64,000 nt of DNA, taken from assembly GCF_001905385.1 (NCBI RefSeq), contig NZ_LIPF01000002.1:930001-994000 (forward strand), in the 5' to 3' direction. Below, piece after piece: positions 17,388 to 24,551 of this stretch (position 1 is the stretch's first letter; every line of letters begins with the position of its first letter). Under the pieces are notes generated by a model. It saw only the letters and a list, made by a program, of their open reading frames with translations. It was not told where the DNA came from and did no database searches. The DNA comes from Streptomyces sp. CB02414. Its GTDB lineage: Bacteria > Actinomycetota > Actinomycetes > Streptomycetales > Streptomycetaceae. Position numbers and translations under genes: made by a program.

Positions 17388-17920
17388 TCCTCACCGGCCC
17401 TGCCATCGCCGCCGCCGTCCAGGCCGACGAGATCACCATCGACCCGTACGAACCCAGCCGCCTCTCCCCCAACGCCTACGACTGGCGGCTCGGGGACACG
17501 ATCCGCGTCTGCGACGGCGACCTCGACGCCGCGACCCCCACCGCCTTCAGCGAGCAGCCCATCCCCGACACCGGCCTCGTACTGCGCCCTGACCTGCTCT
17601 ACCTCGGCATTACGCTGGAGCGGACCGGTTCGGAGACGTACGCGCAGCTACTGAACGGCGACCGCGCCACCGGGTCCCTGGGCATCTGGGTTCACGTCTC
17701 GGCTCCGCTCGGACACCAGGGCCATGCGATCCGCTGGACGCTGGAGATCCGCGCCACGCGACCGGTGCGCGTGTATCCGGGCATGACCTTCGGCAAGCTC
17801 GTCTTCCTCACTGCCTTCGGCGCCCCGGCCAGCTACCAGCATCAGCCCGCCAAGTACGCGTCCACGGAAGGTATCGACGTCTCGCGCCTCTACGAGGAGA
17901 TCGACGGAGGCACGCGGTGA
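17384..17920 (+). CDS. dCTP deaminase/dUTPase-family protein B (Ser/Arg motif lost, Glu kept)
   Basis: A 178-residue paralogue of protein A, with GTG 17384 overlapping its stop by 4 nt. Seen: GPAIAAAVQADEITIDP, LSPNAYDWRLG, then NGDRATGSLGIWVHVSAP and RWTLEIRATRP, PGMTFGKLVFL. Aligned to E. coli Dcd, Ser111 is R94 and Arg115 is S98, so the phosphate/catalytic motif GRSSxxR is destroyed, whereas Glu138 is kept as E121. The 23-residue spacing from the Arg115 position to the Glu138 position is the same in E. coli Dcd and both paralogues, so the alignment is secure. This suggests a hetero-oligomer with protein A. Its stop overlaps the glycosyltransferase start (GTGA). Confidence 0.85.
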   Translation: MILTGPAIAAAVQADEITIDPYEPSRLSPNAYDWRLGDTIRVCDGDLDAATPTAFSEQPIPDTGLVLRPDLLYLGITLERTGSETYAQLLNGDRATGSLGIWVHVSAPLGHQGHAIRWTLEIRATRPVRVYPGMTFGKLVFLTAFGAPASYQHQPAKYASTEGIDVSRLYEEIDGGTR

Positions 17921-19032
17921 ACGCTCGCTCGGCCACCGGCCCGATGGCTGCCACCTTCCTGGACCTCCCCGTTGGAAGCCCCGGCGGCAGCGTCGAGCTC
18001 TTCCTCGACCTCTACACCGGCCGACAACCCCTCATCCCGGCCCGCGCCTTCATGCTCGCACCACCTGGTCACGCTCCTCGGCCACCCGCCGGACTCAGCG
18101 TGCTCCCCGTAGCAGGCAAATGTCTGGAAGGAACGGCCTTCAGCCGCTACGTCGCCACCCTGCGCAGAGCGCTCACAGCCATACTCGATCCCACGCAGAT
18201 CGGCGTCCTCCACTTGCAGCACCTCGCATTCGGCGCCACTCCTGCCCTCATCCGCGCTCTGCCGACGCATCCTCGGATCGCCCTCGTCCACGGCACGGAC
18301 CTGCTCTTCGCCGAGACCCACCGAGACCAGCTCCAAGTGCTGCGCGAAACAGCCAGGGCCGCCGACGCCATCGTGGTCCCGACCAACGCAATGGCCGACC
18401 GCCTCCTCAAGCTCGCCCCGCAGATCGAACGCCGCAAGATCACCCACATCCCCTGGGGCATCCCCGACCACCTGCTCACCGCCCCACCCGCCCGGCCGGC
18501 ACGCACCTCCAGCAGCCACCTGCGGCTCCTGTACGCAGGACGCCTGACCGCCGAAAAGGGTGGTGAGGCCCTGATCAAGAGTCTGGCCCCGGTGCCCGGT
18601 GTCGAGCTGAGCGTCGCCGCGCCCAGAGCCCAGTTCCACGCACTGGCCCCGCTGCTGCAACGAGCCGGCGTACGAGTCCGCTACCTCGGCTGGCTACGCC
18701 GCCCACAGCTGTGGAAAGCCTTCACCGAACACGATGTGCTGGTCGTGCCGTCCACCACCCTGGAGGCCATGGGACTGGTCGCGCTGGAAGCCCAAGCGTG
18801 CGGGCTCCCCGTCCTTTACCAGCCTGTCCCCGGCCTCAGCGAGGCGCTCGCCGCTTCCGGTATGACCACCGACTTCACCCACTCCGCCGCCCTCGCACGG
18901 GATCTCGACCGGCTGATGAAGACCCCTGGGTTGCTGTCCGCCCTGCGCCAGGCGGGCTATGCCAATGCGGCCCGCTACCCCCTCTCGGCAACCGCACGAT
19001 CCCTGACCGACCTCGGCCGACAGCTCACCTGA
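17917..19032 (+). CDS. GT4-family glycosyltransferase
   Basis: A 371-residue GT-B fold enzyme. The N-terminal domain has GSPGGSVELFLDLY (nucleotide-sugar enzyme glycine loop) and LVHGTDLLFAETH; the C-terminal domain has LRLLYAGRLTAEKGGEAL and the GT4 signature VVPSTTLEAMGLVALEAQACGLPVL, split here by context, with the donor-binding Glu pair. It transfers a sugar from a nucleotide sugar to an unknown acceptor. GTG 17917 overlaps the previous stop by 4 nt, making it the last member of the coupled series. Membership in this operon suggests it decorates the product of the MurA-like/deaminase steps. Confidence 0.8.
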   Translation: MNARSATGPMAATFLDLPVGSPGGSVELFLDLYTGRQPLIPARAFMLAPPGHAPRPPAGLSVLPVAGKCLEGTAFSRYVATLRRALTAILDPTQIGVLHLQHLAFGATPALIRALPTHPRIALVHGTDLLFAETHRDQLQVLRETARAADAIVVPTNAMADRLLKLAPQIERRKITHIPWGIPDHLLTAPPARPARTSSSHLRLLYAGRLTAEKGGEALIKSLAPVPGVELSVAAPRAQFHALAPLLQRAGVRVRYLGWLRRPQLWKAFTEHDVLVVPSTTLEAMGLVALEAQACGLPVLYQPVPGLSEALAASGMTTDFTHSAALARDLDRLMKTPGLLSALRQAGYANAARYPLSATARSLTDLGRQLT

Positions 19033-19126
19033 ACCGACCGTCAGACGCCCCGACACGTCACTACCCGAACCGCTCCGCGAACGTCACTACGCTGACCGAC
19101 GGGACACCCCGGCGAAGAGGGAGACC

Positions 19127-20170
19127 ATGACGTACGACCGCGACCGCATCGAAGCCCTACTCGACGAGGGGGTCCGCGACAAGGTGTACCCGGGCGCCGT
19201 GTGGGCCCTCGGCGATGCCACCGGCATCCTCGACCAGGGTGCCACCGGCGTCCTCGACCCCGACGAGCCGGACGTGCCGATGCGCGCCGAAACCGTCTTC
19301 GACGCCGCCAGCCTCACCAAGATCCTGGCCGTCTGGTCCTCCGTCGGCGCTCTGTACGAGGACGGAACCCTCGACCTCGACCAGCCGCTCGGCAGCTTCT
19401 GGCAGGAGGTCACCGGGCACCCACTCGGAGCCGTCACCACCCGGCATCTGCTGACGCACACCGCCGGCGTCCCACTGCGAGCCCAGCTGAAGAACCTCTA
19501 CGGCACCAACCCGGACGACATCCGCCGCGGAGTACTGCACGAGGCACTCCACCGGGCACCCGGCGAAGCCGTCGAGTACACCGACCGAGCCGCCCTCATC
19601 CTCGGCTACCTCGCCGAACACCTCTCCGGCAGCCCCTTGGACCAGCTGGCCACCGCCCGCACCTGGCACCCGCTGGGCATGACCGGCACCCGCTTCGGCC
19701 CCCTGCCCGCCGACCTCGCCGCCCGCTGCGCACCCACCGAACTCGACCAGGACACCGACACCCACCTCAAGGGAGTCGCCCACGACTTCTCTGCCCGCCT
19801 TCTGGGCGGCGTCTGCGGCATCGCCGGCGCCTTCACCGTCCTCGACGACCTCGCCGCCTTCCTCCGGTACATGCTCGCCCCTGCCGCTTCCCAGTTCCGG
19901 GCTGGTTTCGGGAGCGAATGGATCACCCGCTCCCTGACAATCCAGACGGGCCGGCTCCAACCTGCTCGCGGCCTGTTCTGGCACCCCGCTCCCGGCACGA
20001 CCGCCGACGAAGACGTCTGGGTCCACTACGGCTTCACCGGCACAGGCATGTGGATTTCCCCCACCAAGTGCCGCTGGGCGGTACTCCTGACCAACAAGCT
20101 CTACTACACAAGGGAACGTGGCCCGTTGACCGAGGTTCGCAACACCTTCCGTGGGCTCGCCTTGAACTGA
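19127..20170 (+). CDS. Serine hydrolase (class C beta-lactamase/PBP4* family)
   Basis: A 347-residue protein with the SxxK nucleophile in DAASLTKILAVW (about residue 65), a YTD motif (EYTDRAALILGYL) at the YxN position, and HYGFTGTGMW as the third box. There is no signal peptide, which is unusual for a cell-wall enzyme and fits intracellular esterase, peptidase or acyltransferase relatives. ATG 19127 has GGGAG upstream. It follows the glycosyltransferase by 94 bp, a gap containing two ACGTCACTA copies, so it may have its own promoter. The converging ADP-ribosylglycohydrolase gene ends 34 bp further on. Confidence 0.8.
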   Translation: MTYDRDRIEALLDEGVRDKVYPGAVWALGDATGILDQGATGVLDPDEPDVPMRAETVFDAASLTKILAVWSSVGALYEDGTLDLDQPLGSFWQEVTGHPLGAVTTRHLLTHTAGVPLRAQLKNLYGTNPDDIRRGVLHEALHRAPGEAVEYTDRAALILGYLAEHLSGSPLDQLATARTWHPLGMTGTRFGPLPADLAARCAPTELDQDTDTHLKGVAHDFSARLLGGVCGIAGAFTVLDDLAAFLRYMLAPAASQFRAGFGSEWITRSLTIQTGRLQPARGLFWHPAPGTTADEDVWVHYGFTGTGMWISPTKCRWAVLLTNKLYYTRERGPLTEVRNTFRGLALN

Positions 20171-20203
20171 CGTGGCAAAGCAACCCATCGCGTCCGGCCG
20201 GGT

Positions 20204-21970
20204 CTACTGCAGGGTTGGGCGAGCGGGCGGCTCGGCGTTGTTGACGGCGACGATCAGGTACGGGTCGATCTGTGCCCAGAGGGCGCCGCCCTCACGTTGC
20301 ACTGCTCCGTCGAACCCCAGCCTGCGCAGACGCTCCCAAGCCGCTTGGACATCGTCGATGGCAACCCGAAGTTGGACGCCTGGAACGCCCGTAGCGACTT
20401 TGCTGGTGTGTGCCTGCCTGATCACGAGATTCTCATAAGAGACCCAGTCGCTTCCGCGGCGGTGCGCGCTCAAACCGAGGGCGGACATGGCCGCCGTCAC
20501 GCGCCCGATGTCGGCGACGGGCAGATAGGCACCTTGGAGCCGGACCTGGTTCGGTGGCCAGACCGATCGATGCTCGTCAGCCGGCTCCGCATCGGTACGA
20601 GGGGCTTCCTCGACACCTTCCGATTCCGCATTCGCCCGCTGGATCCCGCGGATAAAGAAAAGATTCTGACCGTCCGTGGTGACGATATGTGTACGTCGCG
20701 CCGTCCACTTGCCGGACGTCAGCGTGCCAGCTGCGACCACGCGTGCTTGGCGCCGGTCCGGGAGCAGCAGATCAGCTCGGCTGTCGGCCTTGTCGAGCTT
20801 CTCGATGAACCGCGACCGAGCTTCGCCAGCCGCGGCGCGAGAAGGCAGGGACAGGATCGGAGAGACAGGAGTGAGCAGATTCTCGGCCAGCGTGACGAGC
20901 AGGGCCGCATCCTGAACAGTTCGCCCGAACGAGCCCAGCCATTCCTGGCCCAGACCTGCGCCGAGCAGGCTGGCGGCCATAGATGCCAGTGTGTCCGTGT
21001 CCGCGCCCTCCTGGCGCGCGGGGACACCGATGCCACGCTCCGGGCTGGCGGCCGAACGGGCCGCGAGGTAAATGGCTGCCACCGCGCACAACGTCCCCGA
21101 CCCACGCGTCTTCGGCCGAGTGAGGCCGTGTTGCTCGAGAAAGGCGGAGGGCGCACTCAGCGCGCCGCTGTTCAGTGAGGACCGTGCGCTGGTGAGGAGA
21201 TCCTCCACCTCCCGCACGGCGTCATCCCAGCCTTGTTCGTAGCCGCCGGGGAACGCCTTCGCAGCGGCATCCAACCAGTTTCTGTCCAGCCCCTGCCACA
21301 CCGGTTCCCGCCAGTCCTTCAGACCGTCCAGTGTTGCTTCGACGAGCCAGCCGTAAGCCAATGGCGCAGGTTGCCGCAAACTGGTCCACAGGGCATAGGC
21401 ATGCACCAAGGCACCCAGCAGGGCTCGCGGGTGCCCGTGTGTCGTCGCGGCGTCGCGGACCACGTCGTGCGCCAGGTCGCCGAAGGAACCCTCGTGGTGG
21501 ACTATGACGTGCGGCGCGATGCGCATGGCCGCGCCGTTGGCCCCGCTACTGAAGTACTTTTCCTGGTCGTCGGCCCTCTTGCCCCAGGCCGATTCATGCT
21601 TCTCCCAGGCGCGGCAGGCACGCTTGACGCTGGCCCCGGCACCACGTTCGTAATCGAGGAGGAAGGGCCACTCGACTCGTTGCAACCAGGTAAGCCAGTC
21701 GTCTCCTGCAGTGAGGCGAGCACGAGCCACGGCGATGAGCATCTGTGTGTCGTCGCTGTACTCGCCTGGTCCGATGTCCTCAAGGATCGGGCGGAAACGG
21801 CTGCTTGCCGTTCGCTGCCAGGCGAAAAACCGACCCGCGACCTGGCTGAGTGGCGGAAGTGAGCGAGTCCGGTCCCGCCGCTCGTAGGGCCAGCCCATGG
21901 CGTCTCCGACGGCTGCTCCTAGCAGCATGCCGCAGGCTCTGTCGGTCCATGGGTGAAGCTCAGCGTTCAC
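20204..21970 (-). CDS. ADP-ribosylglycohydrolase (DraG/ARH) fused to a VOC domain
   Basis: A 588-residue protein. Residues of about 10-370 are an ARH domain: GAAVGDAMGWPYE, metal motif YSDDTQM (S72-T75), SSGANGAAMR (143-150) and the second metal motif EGADTDTLASM (320-330). All ligands for the di-Mg site look intact, so it should remove ADP-ribose. Residues of about 375-470 are a linker with no recognised domain. Residues of about 470-585 resemble a glyoxalase/VOC fold (RLQGAYLPVADIGRV, GVQLRVAIDDVQAAWERL). GTG 21970 lies 4 nt after the DarT-like stop. The likely role is reversal of the DarT-like modification, i.e. an antitoxin replacing DarG; this is inference. Confidence 0.8.
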   Translation of the reverse strand: MNAELHPWTDRACGMLLGAAVGDAMGWPYERRDRTRSLPPLSQVAGRFFAWQRTASSRFRPILEDIGPGEYSDDTQMLIAVARARLTAGDDWLTWLQRVEWPFLLDYERGAGASVKRACRAWEKHESAWGKRADDQEKYFSSGANGAAMRIAPHVIVHHEGSFGDLAHDVVRDAATTHGHPRALLGALVHAYALWTSLRQPAPLAYGWLVEATLDGLKDWREPVWQGLDRNWLDAAAKAFPGGYEQGWDDAVREVEDLLTSARSSLNSGALSAPSAFLEQHGLTRPKTRGSGTLCAVAAIYLAARSAASPERGIGVPARQEGADTDTLASMAASLLGAGLGQEWLGSFGRTVQDAALLVTLAENLLTPVSPILSLPSRAAAGEARSRFIEKLDKADSRADLLLPDRRQARVVAAGTLTSGKWTARRTHIVTTDGQNLFFIRGIQRANAESEGVEEAPRTDAEPADEHRSVWPPNQVRLQGAYLPVADIGRVTAAMSALGLSAHRRGSDWVSYENLVIRQAHTSKVATGVPGVQLRVAIDDVQAAWERLRRLGFDGAVQREGGALWAQIDPYLIVAVNNAEPPARPTLQ

Positions 21971-21974
21971 GTGT

Positions 21975-22673
21975 TCACTCTGCCAGAGTTGTTCGGGGGA
22001 TGTACGGGCTCTCCGGTGGCCGATTGCCGGAGCGCACCGAGCGGCTCAGGACGTACTTGTCGAAGAGCATGGGAGCGACAACCAGAGGTGGCAGCAGAAC
22101 CGCCATCCCGAACTGGGCATGTCTGAAGTGCTCCAGCTCTGCCTGCTTCTCGTCCCGGACGATGACAGAACGTACGGCGGACAGTGGGATGATCCCGGGT
22201 ATCTGTATCTCTGCCTGGTCGTCCGTAGGCCACCAAGACGGGTGCCCACTTTCTCGCCGCAGAGTCACCTTGCCGGTCACCGTGGGCGCGAACATGGCAT
22301 TGAAGCCGTCGGCACCCAGCCGGGCGCCGGCGCTCCTGTCTCGTGCGGAGTTGTAGGGACAGAAGCGTGCGCCGGAAGTGGCGAGCAGGTCGACGTCCAG
22401 CGTGAGAACCACCCAGTCCTGAAAATGGCGGTCCCGGCTCGCTGCCTGGGCCAGGTACCAGGTGTTCGGATACTCCACGCTCAGGAAGGTGAACTCCAGT
22501 GCGCCGTCCAGGCGCTGGGTATCGGCAGGCCGAAAGGCGTCCGCAGCTGTCTGCAGGGTGGCCACGGGACGTATCTGCCGGGTTTCGAGGATATGGGACA
22601 GGTTGGCCGACTTGGTGAGATGGCACAGACGGGTGATACCGCGGGCCCGGGCCTGCTCAAGGACGTCACTCAC
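21975..22673 (-). CDS. darT: DarT-like (DUF4433) DNA ADP-ribosyltransferase
   Basis: A 232-residue protein with DUF4433/DarT landmarks: ITRLCHLTKSANLSHILE (His18, residues 13-30), FTFLSVEYPNTWYLAQ (the family's FYFxPRNPM region, here divergent), CPYNSARDRSAG (the NAxxR-like motif, about 106-116) and DDQAEIQIPGIIPLSAVRSV with Glu155 at the catalytic position. DarT uses NAD to ADP-ribosylate thymidine in single-stranded DNA, blocking replication of phage or host. The Arg of the PRN motif is not clearly present, so activity or base choice may differ. GTG 22673 overlaps the helicase stop, and the ARH gene follows after 4 nt. A three-gene operon is certain by layout; toxin function is inferred. 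Confidence 0.7.
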   Translation of the reverse strand: MSDVLEQARARGITRLCHLTKSANLSHILETRQIRPVATLQTAADAFRPADTQRLDGALEFTFLSVEYPNTWYLAQAASRDRHFQDWVVLTLDVDLLATSGARFCPYNSARDRSAGARLGADGFNAMFAPTVTGKVTLRRESGHPSWWPTDDQAEIQIPGIIPLSAVRSVIVRDEKQAELEHFRHAQFGMAVLLPPLVVAPMLFDKYVLSRSVRSGNRPPESPYIPRTTLAE

Positions 22674-24070
22674 AAGCTCACCCGCACGTACAGGTCAGAC
22701 ATCTCCTGCGGCAGCAGACCGGTCAGCTTGCTTGAGTGCAGCATGATGAGGTCTGTACGAGCCCGGGTGATGGCTACGTACAACTGCCGGGCCTCGCGCG
22801 CCTTGGCCTCGTCGAGGCCGTGAGCCTCCACCTCACTCGGTTTCGGCAGCTCGTCCGCATCACAGAATGGGAGGATCACCGAGTCGAACTCGAAGCCCTT
22901 CGCCGCAGAGTAGGTCCCGTAAAACACCCCCGGCTCGTCCGTCCACCGCGCAAGCTCACGGTGCAGGCGGTGAATGGGGACACGACCTCGGTCGAGGAGA
23001 GATCTGAGTTTGTCCTCGTGGACCCGGGTGCGCATAAGAATGGCGACCTGGCGGTCCGCGCCCAGCGCCAGGGCGTTGCTCGCCGCCTGAACGAGCTGTT
23101 CTTCCTTGCCCGCGGTCTCCAGGATGGTGGGTTTCGGGCCGTCGGCCGCCGCACCGGTCGGCTGGACCAGATCGACGTCATCCTTGAAGTGCGGCATATC
23201 CGAAAGGGACTGGGCGAGTTGGGCGACCTGACGGCTGTTGCGATAGTTGTGGGCGAACTCCACGACATTTGACACATGAAGGCCCAGGGCACGCCAGGAC
23301 ATCCGGCTCCCGTAGATCTGCTGCGCGTAATCGCCGAAGAAAGTCAGTGATCCGTCGCTAGGAATGGCCGCTGCCAGGCTTCGAATCATCTCGGGTGTAA
23401 AATCCTGGCCCTCATCGACGACGACATGCCGGTAAAGCCGCTTGGTGGGATCAACCTTCAGGGCGCCCAGGACCGTCGACGCCATGTTGTCGAAGTCGTA
23501 CTCGTACCCGGCTTCGGCACGCAACTGTACGTACCGTTGGTAGACCTCGAAGACGACTTCACGATCGGGTTGCTGAAGTGGCCTGCCCCGGCCAACCCGA
23601 CGAGCACGGCCTTCCACATACGTCTGCTGGTCGACTATGCCGTGCCCGACCATCCAATGCAGCTCATCCAGGAAGAAATCGAGCGGACGGTGAATCACGG
23701 CCCGGGAGGGATGGCGCTCACGAGCCTCCCCCAGCGCCCGCTCAACCATTTGCTTCTTGGACTTGCATATGCGCACCGGCGCTTTGGTGCGATGCGCGAG
23801 ATAGCCACGCGCGAAGGTGTGGTAGGTCTCGATCTGCAGGTTCGTAGACGCGGCGCTCATTCCCCTGAGGTAGGTTACGAGAGCCTTGTTGAAGGTGACC
23901 AACAGCGTGCGGCCTCCGATACCCGGGGCCGTGGCCAGATAATGAGCCCGATGGACCGCCATCGTCGTCTTGCCGCTGCCCGCCGTGCCCAGAACGACGC
24001 AGTGACCGCGTTCGTTCAGGAAGACGACGTCCCGCTGGTGACCCTTCGGGTCAGGTAACGAAAGCCCCAT
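22670..24070 (-). CDS. UvrD/Rep-like superfamily 1 helicase
   Basis: A 466-residue SF1 helicase, short for UvrD (about 720). Seen: Walker A LGTAGSGKTTMAVH (27-40), motif Ia LLVTFNKALVTYL, the DEGQD Walker B (219-223), motif III-like LTFFGDYAQQIYG, motif IV EFAHNYRNSRQVAQ, motif V GTYSAAKGFEFDSVILP and motif VI QLYVAITRARTDL. No separate nuclease domain is evident. ATG 24070 starts it, and its stop overlaps the DarT-like GTG (GTGA). It may expose the single-stranded DNA that DarT enzymes modify, or sense phage DNA. Its presence beside a toxin-like gene in element cargo supports a defence role. Confidence 0.8.
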   Translation of the reverse strand: MGLSLPDPKGHQRDVVFLNERGHCVVLGTAGSGKTTMAVHRAHYLATAPGIGGRTLLVTFNKALVTYLRGMSAASTNLQIETYHTFARGYLAHRTKAPVRICKSKKQMVERALGEARERHPSRAVIHRPLDFFLDELHWMVGHGIVDQQTYVEGRARRVGRGRPLQQPDREVVFEVYQRYVQLRAEAGYEYDFDNMASTVLGALKVDPTKRLYRHVVVDEGQDFTPEMIRSLAAAIPSDGSLTFFGDYAQQIYGSRMSWRALGLHVSNVVEFAHNYRNSRQVAQLAQSLSDMPHFKDDVDLVQPTGAAADGPKPTILETAGKEEQLVQAASNALALGADRQVAILMRTRVHEDKLRSLLDRGRVPIHRLHRELARWTDEPGVFYGTYSAAKGFEFDSVILPFCDADELPKPSEVEAHGLDEAKAREARQLYVAITRARTDLIMLHSSKLTGLLPQEMSDLYVRVSL

Positions 24071-24077
24071 CGCGCCA

Positions 24078-24284
24078 TTATGACGCGTCCATGGCCACTT
24101 GGTACAGATGATCCACGGACCGGTCCCTCAACTGGGCCTCCACCAACCGACGAAGCCGCAGCCCTCTCCGCTGGAGCTCGCGCCCTCGGCGATTAGGCAG
24201 CTTGGCCCGGGGGGTGGTGCATAGCTTCGTCCAGCCCTCGCGCGGGCTGCTGACGACCGCGGACTGCCGCCCCGCAAGCCACAC
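24078..24284 (-). CDS. Small basic hypothetical protein upstream of the helicase
   Basis: A possible 68-residue protein, strongly basic and Arg-rich (RRGRELQRRGLRLRRLVEAQ), ending 7 bp before the helicase ATG. I do not recognise it. GTG 24284 is only weakly supported, since no good ribosome site lies upstream. If real, it would be the first gene of the helicase/DarT-like/ARH operon and might be a DNA- or RNA-binding regulator. It may equally be a chance open frame or the remnant of a gene cut by the element end. Confidence 0.3.
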   Translation of the reverse strand: MWLAGRQSAVVSSPREGWTKLCTTPRAKLPNRRGRELQRRGLRLRRLVEAQLRDRSVDHLYQVAMDAS

Positions 24285-24320
24285 CGCGGCACCTGCCCCG
24301 TGGACAGCCGATCACTTTCG

Positions 24321-24340
24321 AGGGCACATCCAGGGCACAT
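24321..24340. promoter_or_regulatory. Right arm-type integrase sites
   Basis: AGGGCACAT at 24321-24329 and 24332-24340, 11 bp apart, exactly the spacing of the pair at 4795 and 4806. They lie about 110 bp inside attR. With the left pair they form a symmetric set expected for a tyrosine integrase that bends DNA across attP. Confidence 0.6.
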
Positions 24341-24447
24341 GAGCCCAGGAAACGGCGTTAACCCGCGAGAACTACCGGGACGACTTTCCGCAGGTCAACG
24401 CGGATTTTATCGAAAATACCCAGGTCAACGCCCCGCCGCCTTCAATC

Positions 24448-24525
24448 GCTGCACGAGTGGCAGGACTTCAGCCATCGGCTGCATGAGGCGGGGCATCAGC
24501 CGTATTGCCTGGTGTGGCCCTGAGC
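24448..24525. repeat. attR: 78-bp direct repeat copy (right)
   Basis: The right copy of the att repeat, with 75/78 identity to 4642-4719. It encodes the same C-terminal residues (HEWQDFSHRLHEAGHQPY...) as the gene at 4286, using synonymous codons at three places. It is presumably the original chromosomal 3' end of that gene, displaced by integration, and now has no start. Confidence 0.9.
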
Positions 24526-24551
24526 GGGGGGTTCTTGCGGGGGGCTGATCG

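Larger units (their letters stand above)
4642..24525. mobile_element. Integrative mobilizable element (about 19.8 kb)
   Basis: Bounded by the 78-bp direct repeats at 4642-4719 and 24448-24525. From the left it holds a tyrosine integrase and XRE regulator, an excisionase-like HTH protein, DUF3631 ATPase, DUF2637 membrane protein, MobC and relaxase (4.8-11.9 kb). Cargo follows: a flavoprotein/XRE pair with a MurA-like/dCTP deaminase operon (11.9-20.2 kb) and a helicase/DarT-like/ADP-ribosylglycohydrolase operon (20.2-24.1 kb). A relaxase with MobC but no FtsK/TraB translocase, coupling protein or VirB4-like gene suggests mobilization by another element's machinery. Paired arm-type repeats sit just inside both ends. 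Confidence 0.88.

Noticed and set aside
22119..22823. Forward frame opposite the DarT-like/helicase junction
   Set aside because: No domain and overlaps two well-supported reverse genes.
22670..24070. Helicase as an FtsK/TraB transfer protein of the element
   Set aside because: Motifs are those of SF1 UvrD-like helicases (DEGQD, VAITRAR), not of FtsK translocases.
24071..24447. CRISPR-like or phage repeat array near attR
   Set aside because: Only the two AGGGCACAT copies recur, without regular spacers.
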